Assembly: GCF_014197245.1 (NCBI RefSeq)
Contig: NZ_JACIFF010000001.1
Location: forward strand, 930,001-994,000
DNA length: 64,000 nt
Reading direction: 5' to 3'
Origin: Neolewinella aquimaris
GTDB taxonomy: Bacteria; Bacteroidota; Bacteroidia; Chitinophagales; Saprospiraceae
Made by a program: the position numbers and the translations under genes. This document shows positions 8,779 through 17,933 of the stretch, piece after piece. Under the pieces are notes generated by a model. That model had not been told where the DNA came from. It saw only the letters and a program-made list of their open reading frames with translations, and searched no databases. How positions within the stretch are numbered: position 1 is the first letter of the stretch; every line of letters begins with the position of its first letter.

Positions 8779-10468
8779 AGGGAATTGCCGGGGTCGCGGG
8801 AGCCGTGATGTTCGGAACGGCAAGCCGCGCCGTGATGGGTCGCCGGCACACGCTGAATCCTTCCTTTACCGGGAGGCACAATTCCGCCTCCAGGGGAAAG
8901 GTCCGCATGTTCCGATCATCGATCATGCGCAGCGGCCAGCTGCGTTCGGTTTCCAGCGTTACATTCAGCACGGCCCGGCGGGCGTCGTAACTGGTCGCCA
9001 CTACGCGGGCGTCCATGGTTTCCCCCGGTACGCCGATCGATAATTTTTGGGCATCGAAGCGGCCGGCGGCATCGAGGGGGTTTTCCCGATCCTCGACGTT
9101 GACGGCCAGGTGCCACTGCAGGGCGTACTGCCCCGTATTGCGGCGGTGCAACTCGAAGCGGGTGCCCGCCAGATCGACCAGGGGGTGAGCCGAGGTATTC
9201 AGTTGCTCGGTCACCGGCACCCGGATCGAGGGCATGGACCCCCGGGAGGGCAGTACGAGCACGTAGGAAACCGTGACCACCTTATTGCCGTCGGACCGAA
9301 ACAGCGACGGCGCCGTATGACCGCTGAGGGTGAAGGAAATGCCCCGGTCGGTGGGGGAAACCGACAAGCCGGGAGCACCCTGGTATACGCCACCGGTAAG
9401 TTGCTCCAGGTGCCAGGCGGCGCCCGCCAGGGCGGCGGGGAGTCCGGGAATGCCGACGGTGTGGTGGTGGGCGGCCCCCTCCCGCAGGGGAACGGAAACT
9501 CCCGATACCGGACGCATGCCGGCAAAGTAATCGGCAATCTCCTCCGGGCCGGGCAGGCGGTAAAACATTGCTTCCCGGGTGTACGGGCCACTAAAATCAG
9601 TATAGACGATCGTTTCCCAGTCGCTGCCCGTGAAGGTATTCTCGTTTTCGCGGCGGTGACTCAGGCTGCTGTTTACCCGGGCGGTCAGGGGGAGGGATAC
9701 ATTTACGCCCACGGATTGCTCCGCCGCGATGACTTCCTTACTGTCCGTGAGGTGTTTGATGAGTACGCCATCGAACTGCCGGAGGTAATACGCTTCTCCG
9801 AGGTATTCCGGATGGGCCTCGTAAAATTGCCACAGGCGGGCCATCAGTTCGGTGGTACGCGCATCGTTGGCACCCAAGACTTCCGAGAGCGGACTTTCGA
9901 AGCTGCCCGCCATGGCCAGTACGCTGCTGCTGCGTTTGGCGTCGGTATCCAGGGCCGCGGCAAAGGCGGCGTACGGGGGTTTGAAGCCGGCGTCAAGGGA
10001 AGACTTCAGATAGCCGCCGCAGTTTTTTGTCAGTACGAATGCATCGAATCCCTCCCGCGGCTGTGGAAGTAAGTTCACGCCCTCCAGTTCGTTGTACAGC
10101 AGGTTGGTCGGGCTGTAGCGAATGGCATCGAGGGGGGCGGTGATCTCCCGCCCGGAAAAAACGTAGCTCAGGAGATTGCCGCCGTTGATGTCGGCTTTTT
10201 CTACTCGGGTGCGCAGGGAACGCTGGCCCAGAAATTTTTCGATCGTGGGCGGGGTGTAGTCACGCTTCCCCTCGCTTTTCGTGAAGCCGCAGAAGTCGTA
10301 GTGGCGTTCGAACACGCCCTGTAAAGCTCCGCCCAGGAACAGCCGGCTGTACGCGCGCTCGGGAGGCCAGGGGTCTTCGTCCTTCTTGCGTCGCCGCTGG
10401 GCGGTGGCGGGTTCGGGAATCAGTAGTACGAGAATAAGAATGACCAGGAGCGGGCGGATGTTGGACAT
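8744..10468 (-). CDS. Secreted protein of unknown function
   Basis: 574 residues. Signal peptide MSNIRPLLVILILVLLIPEP followed by ATAQ, a signal peptidase I site, then a basic patch RRRKKDEDPWPPERAYS. I do not recognise a family. Visible features: a lone SIRVPVTEQLNTSAHPLVDL, several short beta segments in the C-terminal half, and three cysteines (DFCGFTK, LCLPV, VCRRPI). The mixed alpha/beta N-terminal 330 residues and beta-rich C-terminus suggest an enzyme-like or binding module plus immunoglobulin-like domains, but this is only impression. Monocistronic on the minus strand. The 3' end overlaps the OmpA lipoprotein gene by 35 bases. Confidence 0.65.
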   Translation of the reverse strand: MSNIRPLLVILILVLLIPEPATAQRRRKKDEDPWPPERAYSRLFLGGALQGVFERHYDFCGFTKSEGKRDYTPPTIEKFLGQRSLRTRVEKADINGGNLLSYVFSGREITAPLDAIRYSPTNLLYNELEGVNLLPQPREGFDAFVLTKNCGGYLKSSLDAGFKPPYAAFAAALDTDAKRSSSVLAMAGSFESPLSEVLGANDARTTELMARLWQFYEAHPEYLGEAYYLRQFDGVLIKHLTDSKEVIAAEQSVGVNVSLPLTARVNSSLSHRRENENTFTGSDWETIVYTDFSGPYTREAMFYRLPGPEEIADYFAGMRPVSGVSVPLREGAAHHHTVGIPGLPAALAGAAWHLEQLTGGVYQGAPGLSVSPTDRGISFTLSGHTAPSLFRSDGNKVVTVSYVLVLPSRGSMPSIRVPVTEQLNTSAHPLVDLAGTRFELHRRNTGQYALQWHLAVNVEDRENPLDAAGRFDAQKLSIGVPGETMDARVVATSYDARRAVLNVTLETERSWPLRMIDDRNMRTFPLEAELCLPVKEGFSVCRRPITARLAVPNITAPATPAIPFIRPSPDPAQG

Positions 10469-10549
10469 ATAGTGTGGGGTATAACGGAAGGCTACTGATC
10501 TAATTGAAAATGTCGTTCCCTTATTGTATTACCGCTGCGGGTCAATGCC

Positions 10550-11599
10550 CTAAAAGAGACGGAGTTGGGGCTGCCGTCCTCGCTCGAAAGGCTCGAAGTC
10601 GTAGGCGGGCCAGTCGGGCGTGCCGGGGAAGTACTTCCGGCGGGCCAGTTCGAACTGTTGCTGGATGAGCTTTGCCAGTTCTCCCTCTCCGCTGTGCCGG
10701 ATGCCGAACCGCTTTTCCCCCAGATTGCCGCCCCTACAGTCGCGGATGCGATTGAGGACGCGTTCGGCCCGGTCGGGATAGGTTTTCCGAATCCAATCGG
10801 TAAAAATATCGGCGATCTGATCGTTCAGGCGTACGATGCTGTAGCCGATCTTCCGGGCACCGGACTCGGCGGCCCGCCGGGCGATGGCAATCAGTTCGTG
10901 GTCGGTCAAACCCGGGATAACGGGCGCGATATTCACCATGACGGGCACCCCGGCGGCACTGAGGGTCTCGATGGCCCGGAAGCGCTGGGCAATGGTCGCG
11001 GTACGCGGTTCCAGCATCCGTCGTACGTCTTCTTCCAGCGTCGTGATGCTGAAACAGACGTGGACCAACTGCTGCGAGGCCATCTCGGTAAGGATACCCA
11101 AATCCCTGACGATCAGGCTGTTTTTGGTGATCAGTCCGACGGGATGCTTGAAGTCGCGCAGAACCTCGAGGCACTTACGGGTTAATCCAAATTTTCGCTC
11201 CGCGGGCTGATAGGCATCCGTATTGCCCGACATCATGATGGGCATGGGGAGGTAGGACTTTTTCACCAGAGACTGACGCAGTACACTGGGCGCTTCCTCC
11301 TTATAGAGAATCTTGGTTTCGAAGTCGAGTCCTGCGCTGTACCCCCAGTACTGGTGAGTGGTGCGCGCGAAGCAGTACACGCAGCCGTGTTCGCACCCCT
11401 GGTAGCAGTTCAGGCCGTAGCCGTTACCCAAATCGGGGCTGGTGATCTTATTGAGGATTGTTTTGGGGTGGGTGGGAATGTACTCGGTACGCAGCGCATC
11501 TTCCGGATCGGGCAGCTCGTCGTAGCGCAGGTTGTCGTACGGGTTGTGGGTATTGATTTGGGCACCGCGCCCGCGGAGCTTATCGTTCGGGCCGGCCAC
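10550..11599 (-). CDS. PA0069-family radical SAM protein (SplB-like)
   Basis: 349 residues from a GTG at 11599. The cluster-binding motif is C69-x3-C73-x2-C76 in YQGCEHGCVYCFARTTHQYW. Further family features are LDFETKILYKEEAP, MPIMMSGNTDAYQPAERKFG, LTRKCLEVL and GLITKNSLIVRDL. These mark the spore-photoproduct-lyase-like family (PA0069/COG1533) of unknown reaction. The start codon comes one base after the stop of the copper ATPase gene, so the two are almost certainly co-translated. The functional link to metal transport is unknown. Confidence 0.87.
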   Translation of the reverse strand: MAGPNDKLRGRGAQINTHNPYDNLRYDELPDPEDALRTEYIPTHPKTILNKITSPDLGNGYGLNCYQGCEHGCVYCFARTTHQYWGYSAGLDFETKILYKEEAPSVLRQSLVKKSYLPMPIMMSGNTDAYQPAERKFGLTRKCLEVLRDFKHPVGLITKNSLIVRDLGILTEMASQQLVHVCFSITTLEEDVRRMLEPRTATIAQRFRAIETLSAAGVPVMVNIAPVIPGLTDHELIAIARRAAESGARKIGYSIVRLNDQIADIFTDWIRKTYPDRAERVLNRIRDCRGGNLGEKRFGIRHSGEGELAKLIQQQFELARRKYFPGTPDWPAYDFEPFERGRQPQLRLF

Positions 11600-11600
11600 C

Positions 11601-13721
11601 TTAGCGTCGCTTCAGTCGAATGGCGTTGCCGATCACCACCACGTCGGAAAAGGCCATGAAGAGGGCGGCCCACATGGGATTAAGGTAGCCGAGCGCGGCC
11701 AGCGGAATGGCAACGATGTTGTAGCTGAAGGCCCAGAAGAGGCTCTCCCGAATCGTTTTGACGGTAAGGTGGGCAATGCGCCGGGCCTCTACTAGCAGGG
11801 AAAGATCGTCGCGCATGAGCACCACCTGAGCGGCATCGAGGGCGGCGGCACTGGCTCCCCCCAGGCTGATACCGAGGTCCGCCCGGCTCAGGGCGGCGGC
11901 GTCGTTGATGCCGTCTCCTACCATTGCGGTCGGCTGCTGATCGCTCAACTGGGTGATGCGGTCGAGTTTTTGATCGGGCAGTTGCTCGGCGTAAACCCGG
12001 TCGATCCCCACGGCAGTTGCTACCCGTTCGGCCTTTTCCCGGCGGTCTCCGGTAAGCAGCACCGTTTCCACCCCCTCCCGGTGGAGATTGCGGATGAGTG
12101 CGGGTACGCCATCTCGCACGGTATCGATTAGGGTAAACCAGGCAAGTACCTCATCCCCCCGCCGCAGGACCACGTCGGCATCCTCTACCTTACCGTGAGC
12201 TGCGCCCAGATAGAAATCGCCCGAAGTAAGGCCGAGCCCGGCAGTCTCCTCCACACTGAGGGTGCCGGCAAAATCTCGGTACGTCCGGTCACTCGGCTCC
12301 GCCATGGGTTGCTTCCACAGGTAGTTGCGGATCGAACCGGCGATGGGGTGCGAGCTGTATCCTTCCATTTCGAATACGAGCCGGTGGATAATAGCTGGGT
12401 CGTAACCCACTGCAACGGTAAACTCACCAATTTCCAAATCGCCCGTCGTGAGGGTGCCCGTCTTGTCGAATACGATCTGCTTAATTCCATCAAGGGTTTC
12501 GACGGTACTGCCGCCGCGGATGAGCACTCCGGCCCTGGCAAGTCGACCGACCCCGACCATTACCGCAGTGGGAGTAGCCAAACCCATCGCACAGGGGCAG
12601 GAAATGAGCAGTACGGCGATGGCGTTCATGAGTGCCTGGGTGGCCGTTGCGTAGCCGGTGAGCCATCCGACCAGGAAGGTCAGCACGCTGATGGCGACCA
12701 CTACCGGGACGAAGATCGCGCTGATGCGGTCGGCCAGGCGCTGCAATTTCGGTTTGTCGGCCTGGGCCGTCTTGACCAGTTCGATGATGCGGGCCAGGGT
12801 GCCATCGCGGTAGGTTTCGGTGACTTCGATGGTGGCCTGGCCGGAAACCAGGATGCTTCCGCCCAGGAGCCGCTCCCCCACCCGCTTTTCTACCGGTAGG
12901 CTTTCGCCGGTGAGCATGGACTCGTTCACGCTGCCGCCGCCCTCGCGAAGGGTGCCGTCGAGGGGCACGCGGTCCCCCGTGTTGACCCGCACCAGGGTGC
13001 CGGGTTTTACTTCATCGACCGGTAGGGTAACGATCGTGCCGCTGGGCATCACCGCGCGGGCGGTTTCCTCCCGCAGTGCCGTGAGTGAACCGATGGCGGT
13101 AGTCGTCCGCTCTACGGCACGGGCCTCCAACCAGTTGCCCACCAGGACCAGGGTGATGATGGTAGCCGCCGTCTCGAAAAAATAGTAGCGGGGCTCCAGG
13201 AGGTAAAGGCCTACCAAACTGTAGACGAATGCCGCGGTAGCCCCCAGAAAGATCAGGACGTCCATGTTGAGCATCCGCTGCCGCAGACCGGCGAGGGCCG
13301 ACCGTCCGAAGTGGAGCCCCCCGATCAGGTAAACCGGCAGCGTAAGGCCAAACTGCACCCACCCGTTTTCGAGTAAGGGCACCTCCAGCCCGGTCATCAT
13401 CACGAAGTGGCCAAGCAGCAGTGGAAGGGTAAAGGCCGCACAGATCAGCAACCGGCGGTGGGCCGTCAGTCCGGTGGGGACAGCAGGGGTGCCGTCGGCA
13501 TCGTCTTCGACTACCGTGTAGCCCAGCTTTTGAATTCCGGCCTTCACTGCTCCTGCGTCCGCGACCAAATCGTCCTGCCGGTAACGCACTTCCCTGGTCT
13601 GGAAGTTGACCATCACGTCCTGCAGACCCTCCCGTTCCAGGAAGCGCTGAATGGACATGGCGCAGTTGTTGCAGTCCATCCCGTCGACCCGTAATTCTAT
13701 AATATCTGCGCGTTTCGTCAC
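11601..13721 (-). CDS. copA: Copper-type heavy-metal P1B ATPase
   Basis: 706 residues. An N-terminal HMA domain carries GMDCNNC (C17, C20). Other motifs in order: TGESLPVEK (actuator), the membrane CPC motif in LISCPCAMGLATPTAV near residue 373, DKTGTLTTGD (phosphorylated Asp near 417), SSHPIAG (HP motif), and MVGDGINDAAALSRADLGIS. CPC plus the final-helix YN in AFSYNIVAIPLAALGYLNP fit Cu(I) export. The usual final MxxSS is MAFSD here, a variant at a residue implicated in Cu(I) selectivity, so assignment as CopA rather than a CcoI/FixI-like pump is likely but not certain. First gene of a two-gene unit with the radical SAM gene. Copy 2 of the 20-bp element lies in the HMA domain. Confidence 0.88.
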   Translation of the reverse strand: MTKRADIIELRVDGMDCNNCAMSIQRFLEREGLQDVMVNFQTREVRYRQDDLVADAGAVKAGIQKLGYTVVEDDADGTPAVPTGLTAHRRLLICAAFTLPLLLGHFVMMTGLEVPLLENGWVQFGLTLPVYLIGGLHFGRSALAGLRQRMLNMDVLIFLGATAAFVYSLVGLYLLEPRYYFFETAATIITLVLVGNWLEARAVERTTTAIGSLTALREETARAVMPSGTIVTLPVDEVKPGTLVRVNTGDRVPLDGTLREGGGSVNESMLTGESLPVEKRVGERLLGGSILVSGQATIEVTETYRDGTLARIIELVKTAQADKPKLQRLADRISAIFVPVVVAISVLTFLVGWLTGYATATQALMNAIAVLLISCPCAMGLATPTAVMVGVGRLARAGVLIRGGSTVETLDGIKQIVFDKTGTLTTGDLEIGEFTVAVGYDPAIIHRLVFEMEGYSSHPIAGSIRNYLWKQPMAEPSDRTYRDFAGTLSVEETAGLGLTSGDFYLGAAHGKVEDADVVLRRGDEVLAWFTLIDTVRDGVPALIRNLHREGVETVLLTGDRREKAERVATAVGIDRVYAEQLPDQKLDRITQLSDQQPTAMVGDGINDAAALSRADLGISLGGASAAALDAAQVVLMRDDLSLLVEARRIAHLTVKTIRESLFWAFSYNIVAIPLAALGYLNPMWAALFMAFSDVVVIGNAIRLKRR
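13547..13566 (-). repeat. Dispersed 20-bp element, copy 2
   Basis: On the minus strand GGTCGCGGACGCAGGAGCAG, two mismatches to the consensus. It encodes VADAGA in the HMA domain of the copper ATPase. Confidence 0.4.
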
Positions 13722-13794
13722 GAACTAAATGGTATTAAGTAACTTCTAGAGGTAACGCCCGACCGGGCAATACGGTTAACTTAAACACGCTACC

Positions 13795-14619
13795 ATGAAA
13801 ACGTTCCACACCCTACTTCTTATCTCCCTGCTCGGCCTGTGGGCCTGCGGCGGCGACACTGAAGAAACCGCCATGGACCAGGGCGGCGTCGAGGAAGAAG
13901 ACGGCACCCTGATCGGATCGGGCAACCCCAATAATGACGCGATCACGCTTACGGACATGCCTCCGACCGAGGATTTCCCCAATGCCAGCATCGACGATTG
14001 GTCGTACGACGCCGGCACCTTTAACTATACGATCAGCGGCGGCTACACCCTCGGCCGGCAGACCGATGACGCGAGTTCCGTAATGTGCGCCAATTCCGAT
14101 AAGGGGCAACACATTCACCTCATCATCGACAACGAGCCCTACATCGCCAAGTACGAGCCTACGTTCAACCAGCCCATGACCAACGGTGAGCACTACCTGC
14201 TGACCTTCCTGAGCCGGAGCTACCACCAGTCGATCAAAACCGACAAGGCCCACCGCGCCGTGAAGGCCAGCGTCAACAACAACAGCTTCTCGAACCCGCA
14301 ACCCATTACCGAACCGATGCTGTTCTACAGCCGTCCGAAAGGAACCTACACGGGTAAGGCGGAAACCGAGAACGTGATGCTGGACTTCTACCCCGTCAAC
14401 GCCCCCCTCGGCGATGAGTACCAGGTCAAGGCCAGTGTCAACGGCAAGGAATTCATGATCGACGAATGGAAAGCCTACTACCTCAAGGGCCTTCCGATGG
14501 GCGAAAACACCATCACCCTTACCCTCATGGCCGGCGACAGCATCGTCGACGCGCCGCTGAATCCCGTCGTGCGGACCTTCACCTTACAGGAGCTGCCAAC
14601 CGAAGCGGCCGGGAAATAA
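13795..14619 (+). CDS. Lipoprotein of unknown function
   Basis: 274 residues. MKTFHTLLLISLLGLWAC is a lipoprotein signal (lipobox GLWAC), followed by an acidic linker (GGDTEETAMDQGGVEEEDG). The body holds IDDWSYDAGTFNYTISGGYT, DKGQHIHLIIDNEPYIAKYE and HYLLTFLSRSYHQSIKT. The HIHLIIDNEP segment resembles the core of small DUF4399-like beta domains, but I cannot assign a family firmly. Probably an outer-membrane or periplasmic binding protein. Monocistronic, with a strong terminator 23 bases after the stop. Confidence 0.65.
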   Translation: MKTFHTLLLISLLGLWACGGDTEETAMDQGGVEEEDGTLIGSGNPNNDAITLTDMPPTEDFPNASIDDWSYDAGTFNYTISGGYTLGRQTDDASSVMCANSDKGQHIHLIIDNEPYIAKYEPTFNQPMTNGEHYLLTFLSRSYHQSIKTDKAHRAVKASVNNNSFSNPQPITEPMLFYSRPKGTYTGKAETENVMLDFYPVNAPLGDEYQVKASVNGKEFMIDEWKAYYLKGLPMGENTITLTLMAGDSIVDAPLNPVVRTFTLQELPTEAAGK

Positions 14620-14642
14620 TTTCCGCTCTGTCTTCTACGCAA

Positions 14643-14678
14643 AAACGCCCCGGCTACCTGACGGTAACCGGGGCGTTT
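14643..14678. terminator. Bidirectional rho-independent-type terminator
   Basis: Arms AAACGCCCCGGCTACC (14643-14658) and GGTAACCGGGGCGTTT (14663-14678) pair over 16 bp with one wobble and a 4-base loop. Runs of A before and T after make it usable from both strands. It separates the convergent lipoprotein and symporter genes. It is one of only two clear terminators I found in the window. Confidence 0.9.
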
Positions 14679-14695
14679 CTTGTTTAGCGTTATGA

Positions 14696-16282
14696 TTAGT
14701 CCTCGAAACGGGTGATCTCGCCACTCTTGACCCGGGCCCGGTAACTCGAGAGGGCCCGTCGGACATTGGGCATCAGGATGTAGAGCCCCAGCACGTTCGG
14801 GAAACACATCGCGAAGATCATCGCATCCCCAAAATCGAATACGGCACTAGCCGAGATGGCCGATCCGATGACGACGAAGATGCAGAAGATGATCTTGTAC
14901 ACCGCCTCGTTGGTTTTGCTTTCCCCGAAGAGGTAGGTCCAGGACTTCAGGCCGTAGTACGACCAACTGATCATGGTTGAGAGCGCGAAGAGGATAACCG
15001 CCACGCCGAGTACGACGGGGAACCAGCTGATGACGCTTTCGAAAGCGGCCGAGGTAAGGGTGATGTCACCGACCTGTCCGCTCGTCTTGTTGGCAAATGC
15101 GGCATCGGCACCGTAGCCTCCGTAGTTCGTGATGATGATCACCAGGGCGGTCATGGTACAGATCACCACGGTATCGATGAAGGGCTCGAGCAGGGCGACG
15201 ATTCCCTCGCTGATGGGTTCGTCGGTCTTGGCGGCCGAGTGGGCGATGGACGCCGATCCGACGCCCGCTTCGTTACTGAAGGCTGCCCGACGGAACCCTT
15301 GAATCAGGACTCCGATGATGCCGCCGTAGAGGGCCTTTGCGTTGAAGGCACCGTCGATGATGGTTCCGAAGGCCGCCGGTACGTCCGCAATATGGTATCC
15401 CAGCACGACCAGGGCGCCGAGTACGTAAATACCGACCATGAAGGGAACGACCTTGTCCGTCACCCGGGCAATACTCTTAATGCCACCGATGATGATGAGG
15501 CCCACGGTGATGGCCATGGCCACGCCGAAGATCCACCCGCGACCGTAGAAGAAGCTGTCTACCCCACCGGTCACTTCCGTCAACTGTTGGGTAGCCTGGT
15601 TGATCTGCACCATGTTACCTCCGCCGAAGCTGCCGCCAATACAGGCGATGGAAAACATCACGGCGAGTACCTTGCCCAAGGTAGCCCAACCGGGCCCCTT
15701 TTCCCGTAGTCCCTTATCGAGGTAGTACATCGGACCCCCGGACACCGAGCCGTCGGCGTGCACGTCGCGGTACATCACACCGAGGGAACACTCTACGAAT
15801 TTAGAGGTCATACCCAGCAAGCCGGCAATGATCATCCAGAAGGTGGCTCCCGGCCCGCCGAGGGCTACGGCATAGGCCACTCCGGCGATGTTACCGACGC
15901 CGACCGTGCCGGAAAGCGCGGCGGTCAGGGCCTGAAAGTGGGAGACCTCCCCGGCGTCGTCGGGGTCGTCGTACTTCCCCCTGACCACGTCCAGGGCGTG
16001 CTTAAAGCCGGTAATGTTAATGAAGCCCATGTAGATGGTGAATACCGTAGCACCTACGATCAGCCAGGGCAACACGAAGGGGATCTCGAAACCGCCAATG
16101 GGAACCGTAAAGAAGACAATCGACTCTACTACCTGGGTAATGGGCTCAAAAACGGCCTGGATTTTCTCGTCAATGGTAGTTCCGGTGGTCTCGACGTCTT
16201 CCACCAGTGCCGGATCTTCCTGGGCGAATAAGAGGAGCGGGCCGAGCACCGATAGAAGTAAAAAGTAAAAACGTTTGACCAT
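14696..16282 (-). CDS. Alanine/glycine:cation symporter (AGCS family)
   Basis: 528 residues. An N-terminal signal-like segment ([21 protein letters not shown]) and an acidic linker precede the carrier, an extension common in Bacteroidota AGCS proteins. The carrier begins [20 protein letters not shown]. Family signatures are [71 protein letters not shown] and [17 protein letters not shown]. It should take up alanine or glycine with Na+ across the inner membrane. Monocistronic. Its 3' end runs into the bidirectional terminator. Confidence 0.92.
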   Translation of the reverse strand: MVKRFYFLLLSVLGPLLLFAQEDPALVEDVETTGTTIDEKIQAVFEPITQVVESIVFFTVPIGGFEIPFVLPWLIVGATVFTIYMGFINITGFKHALDVVRGKYDDPDDAGEVSHFQALTAALSGTVGVGNIAGVAYAVALGGPGATFWMIIAGLLGMTSKFVECSLGVMYRDVHADGSVSGGPMYYLDKGLREKGPGWATLGKVLAVMFSIACIGGSFGGGNMVQINQATQQLTEVTGGVDSFFYGRGWIFGVAMAITVGLIIIGGIKSIARVTDKVVPFMVGIYVLGALVVLGYHIADVPAAFGTIIDGAFNAKALYGGIIGVLIQGFRRAAFSNEAGVGSASIAHSAAKTDEPISEGIVALLEPFIDTVVICTMTALVIIITNYGGYGADAAFANKTSGQVGDITLTSAAFESVISWFPVVLGVAVILFALSTMISWSYYGLKSWTYLFGESKTNEAVYKIIFCIFVVIGSAISASAVFDFGDAMIFAMCFPNVLGLYILMPNVRRALSSYRARVKSGEITRFED

Positions 16283-16360
16283 GCGGTAGATTGATTTGAG
16301 CGTGACGCAAGGTAGGAACTTTTTAAAAGCTCAAAAACAACACTACCTTACGACCACGCT

Positions 16361-16942
16361 ATGCCTGCTCTCCCCACCGCTACTGACACCGCGCTCTTCG
16401 CAGCCCTGCGGACGGGTGAATCCGCCGCCCTCGATGAATTGTTTCGCCGCCATTACGTAGAACTCTGTCGGGTGGCCATCCGACTGGTAACCGACGGGGC
16501 CGCAGCCGAAGACATCGTGCAGGAAATGTTTACCAGCCTGTGGACGAAGCGGGATAAACTACCCGAGGAGACACCGGCGGTCTCCGCCTACTTACGCCGG
16601 TCCGTACGCAACCGCAGCCTGAATTTTCTGCGCGACCGCAAACGCATTCCCGTCGACAACGGGGACATCCCCGAAAACTCCACCGATACCCAGTATCAGC
16701 CCGCGGCCGCCCTCGAACAAGAGGAACTGCAGGTTCGCATCAACCGGGCCATCGACCGACTGCCGGAGCGCTGCCGCCTGGTCTTTGTGATGAGCAAAGT
16801 GGAGGATATGGCACACCGGGAAATCGCCGAAGAACTGGGGATTTCCGTCAAAACCGTTGAAAACCAGATGACCCGGGCCTATAAGTTCCTTCGGGAGTGG
16901 TTAGCGCCGGCAATTCTACTAATCTTCGCCTACTTTGGTTAA
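16361..16942 (+). CDS. ECF RNA polymerase sigma factor (FecI-like)
   Basis: 193 residues. Region 2: ALDELFRRHYVELCRVAIRL and AAEDIVQEMFTSLWTKRDKL. Region 4: INRAIDRLPERCRLVFVMSK with HREIAEELGISVKTVENQMT. A hydrophobic tail (LAPAILLIFAYFG) ends the protein. It is followed by a FecR-type anti-sigma factor and a TonB receptor, the Bacteroidota arrangement in which receptor occupancy signals through FecR to the sigma factor. The 118-base gap before fecR has its own promoter-like box, so it may be transcribed partly separately. Confidence 0.9.
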   Translation: MPALPTATDTALFAALRTGESAALDELFRRHYVELCRVAIRLVTDGAAAEDIVQEMFTSLWTKRDKLPEETPAVSAYLRRSVRNRSLNFLRDRKRIPVDNGDIPENSTDTQYQPAAALEQEELQVRINRAIDRLPERCRLVFVMSKVEDMAHREIAEELGISVKTVENQMTRAYKFLREWLAPAILLIFAYFG

Positions 16943-16983
16943 TTTGAGCCCATCGAGTCAGCCAACGGACCAAACTCCGCCAA

Positions 16984-17009
16984 AAGCACCCCCACCCTTT
17001 GGGGGGCTT
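16984..17009 (+). promoter_or_regulatory. Hairpin between sigma and FecR genes
   Basis: AAGC-a-CCCCC (16984-16993) pairs with GGGGG-GCTT (17001-17009) over nine base pairs with one bulged A. No T-tract follows, so it is a weak terminator at best. It sits immediately before the -7 box at 17013 and may attenuate read-through from the sigma gene. Confidence 0.4.
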
Positions 17010-17012
17010 ACC

Positions 17013-17020
17013 TACATTTG
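17013..17020 (+). promoter_or_regulatory. Bacteroidetes-type -7 promoter box for the FecR operon
   Basis: TACATTTG matches TAnnTTTG exactly and lies 40 bases before the fecR start. It suggests that FecR, the TonB receptor and the DUF4249 lipoprotein can be transcribed apart from the sigma gene. Confidence 0.5.
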
Positions 17021-17060
17021 GGGTCCAGTCAGTGAAGCACCCACTCACGAACTTTAACCC

Positions 17061-17921
17061 ATGCGTCTAGATCACAAGGACATCGACCGATTGGTCTCTA
17101 CTTACCGGGAGGACTTTACCCCCGACGTGGAGAAAGGGTTGCGGCGGCTTCACGGACGGATTACTCCCGTCCGGCAATTGCGTCCTCATTCCCGCCAGAC
17201 CTACCTTTTCGGGGCCGCGGCTGCCATCGCCCTGCTCGTCGCCTTCTTTTTCCTCTTCATCGGCACGGGCAACCAGCAACTGCTGGTCAACCACACCGGT
17301 GCCCCCCTCGCGTTTGACCTGCCCGACGGCACCCGGATCGTCCTGCAGCAGGGCAGTGAGGCTGGCTACAATGCGGACGAGTACAACCTCGAAACGCGGG
17401 AGGTGCAACTCGACGGCCAGGCCTACTTTGAAGTGCGCCCGGATGCCGACCGTCCTTTCCTCGTTGCGAACGGCGACAGCGAACTGCGGGTGACGGGTAC
17501 CGCCTTCAATTTGCGTACGGAAGGCAACGTGATGGAAGTAGAGGTTTCGGAAGGATCCGTTACGCTTGAGCAGGCCGGGGAACGCATCGCCGTAGCCGCA
17601 CTGGAGTGTGGCCTCGCCGAAGCCGGTAAACCCCTCCGCCATGCCGCCTCGCCGAACCTCAATCACCACGCCTGGCGTACCGGAGAGCTCAAGTTCGACC
17701 ACACGCCCATTTCCGAAGTCATTGGTTATTTCCACGACAACTGGGGCATCGAGTGCACCTGGGCCGGAGCAAAGGAGTGCGACTACGCCGTAAGCGGCAA
17801 TTATCAGGGCGGGGACGCAGGAGCAGTGCTGGAGGATATAGCTAAGCTCGGTGGCCTTACCCTTACCGCAACCAGTACCGACGGTAAACATTATGAGTTG
17901 AGCGGACCTTGTCCCTTATAA
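17061..17921 (+). CDS. FecR-family anti-sigma / signal transducer
   Basis: 286 residues. A short cytoplasmic N-terminus (MRLDHKDIDRLVSTYREDF), one membrane segment near 50-70 (TYLFGAAAAIALLVAFFFLF), then a periplasmic FecR domain with LPDGTRIVLQQGSEAGYN, VQLDGQAYFEVRPDADRPFL and LRVTGTAFNLRTEGNVMEVE. The C-terminal DUF4974-like part is LKFDHTPISEVIGYFHDNWG. It links the TonB receptor to the ECF sigma factor. Codons for QGGDAGAVLED contain an exact copy of the 20-bp element (17807-17826). The receptor gene follows after 12 bases. Confidence 0.92.
   Translation: MRLDHKDIDRLVSTYREDFTPDVEKGLRRLHGRITPVRQLRPHSRQTYLFGAAAAIALLVAFFFLFIGTGNQQLLVNHTGAPLAFDLPDGTRIVLQQGSEAGYNADEYNLETREVQLDGQAYFEVRPDADRPFLVANGDSELRVTGTAFNLRTEGNVMEVEVSEGSVTLEQAGERIAVAALECGLAEAGKPLRHAASPNLNHHAWRTGELKFDHTPISEVIGYFHDNWGIECTWAGAKECDYAVSGNYQGGDAGAVLEDIAKLGGLTLTATSTDGKHYELSGPCPL
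17807..17826 (+). repeat. Dispersed 20-bp element, copy 3
   Basis: GGGCGGGGACGCAGGAGCAG, exact match to the consensus, inside the FecR gene in the frame that reads GGDAGA. Confidence 0.7.
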
Positions 17922-17933
17922 ACCCTTCGCTTC

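Noticed and set aside
9047-10072. 341-residue plus-strand ORF
   Set aside because: Antisense to the secreted protein at 8744-10468; glycine/glutamine-rich with no domain or signal, as expected of a shadow frame in GC-rich DNA.
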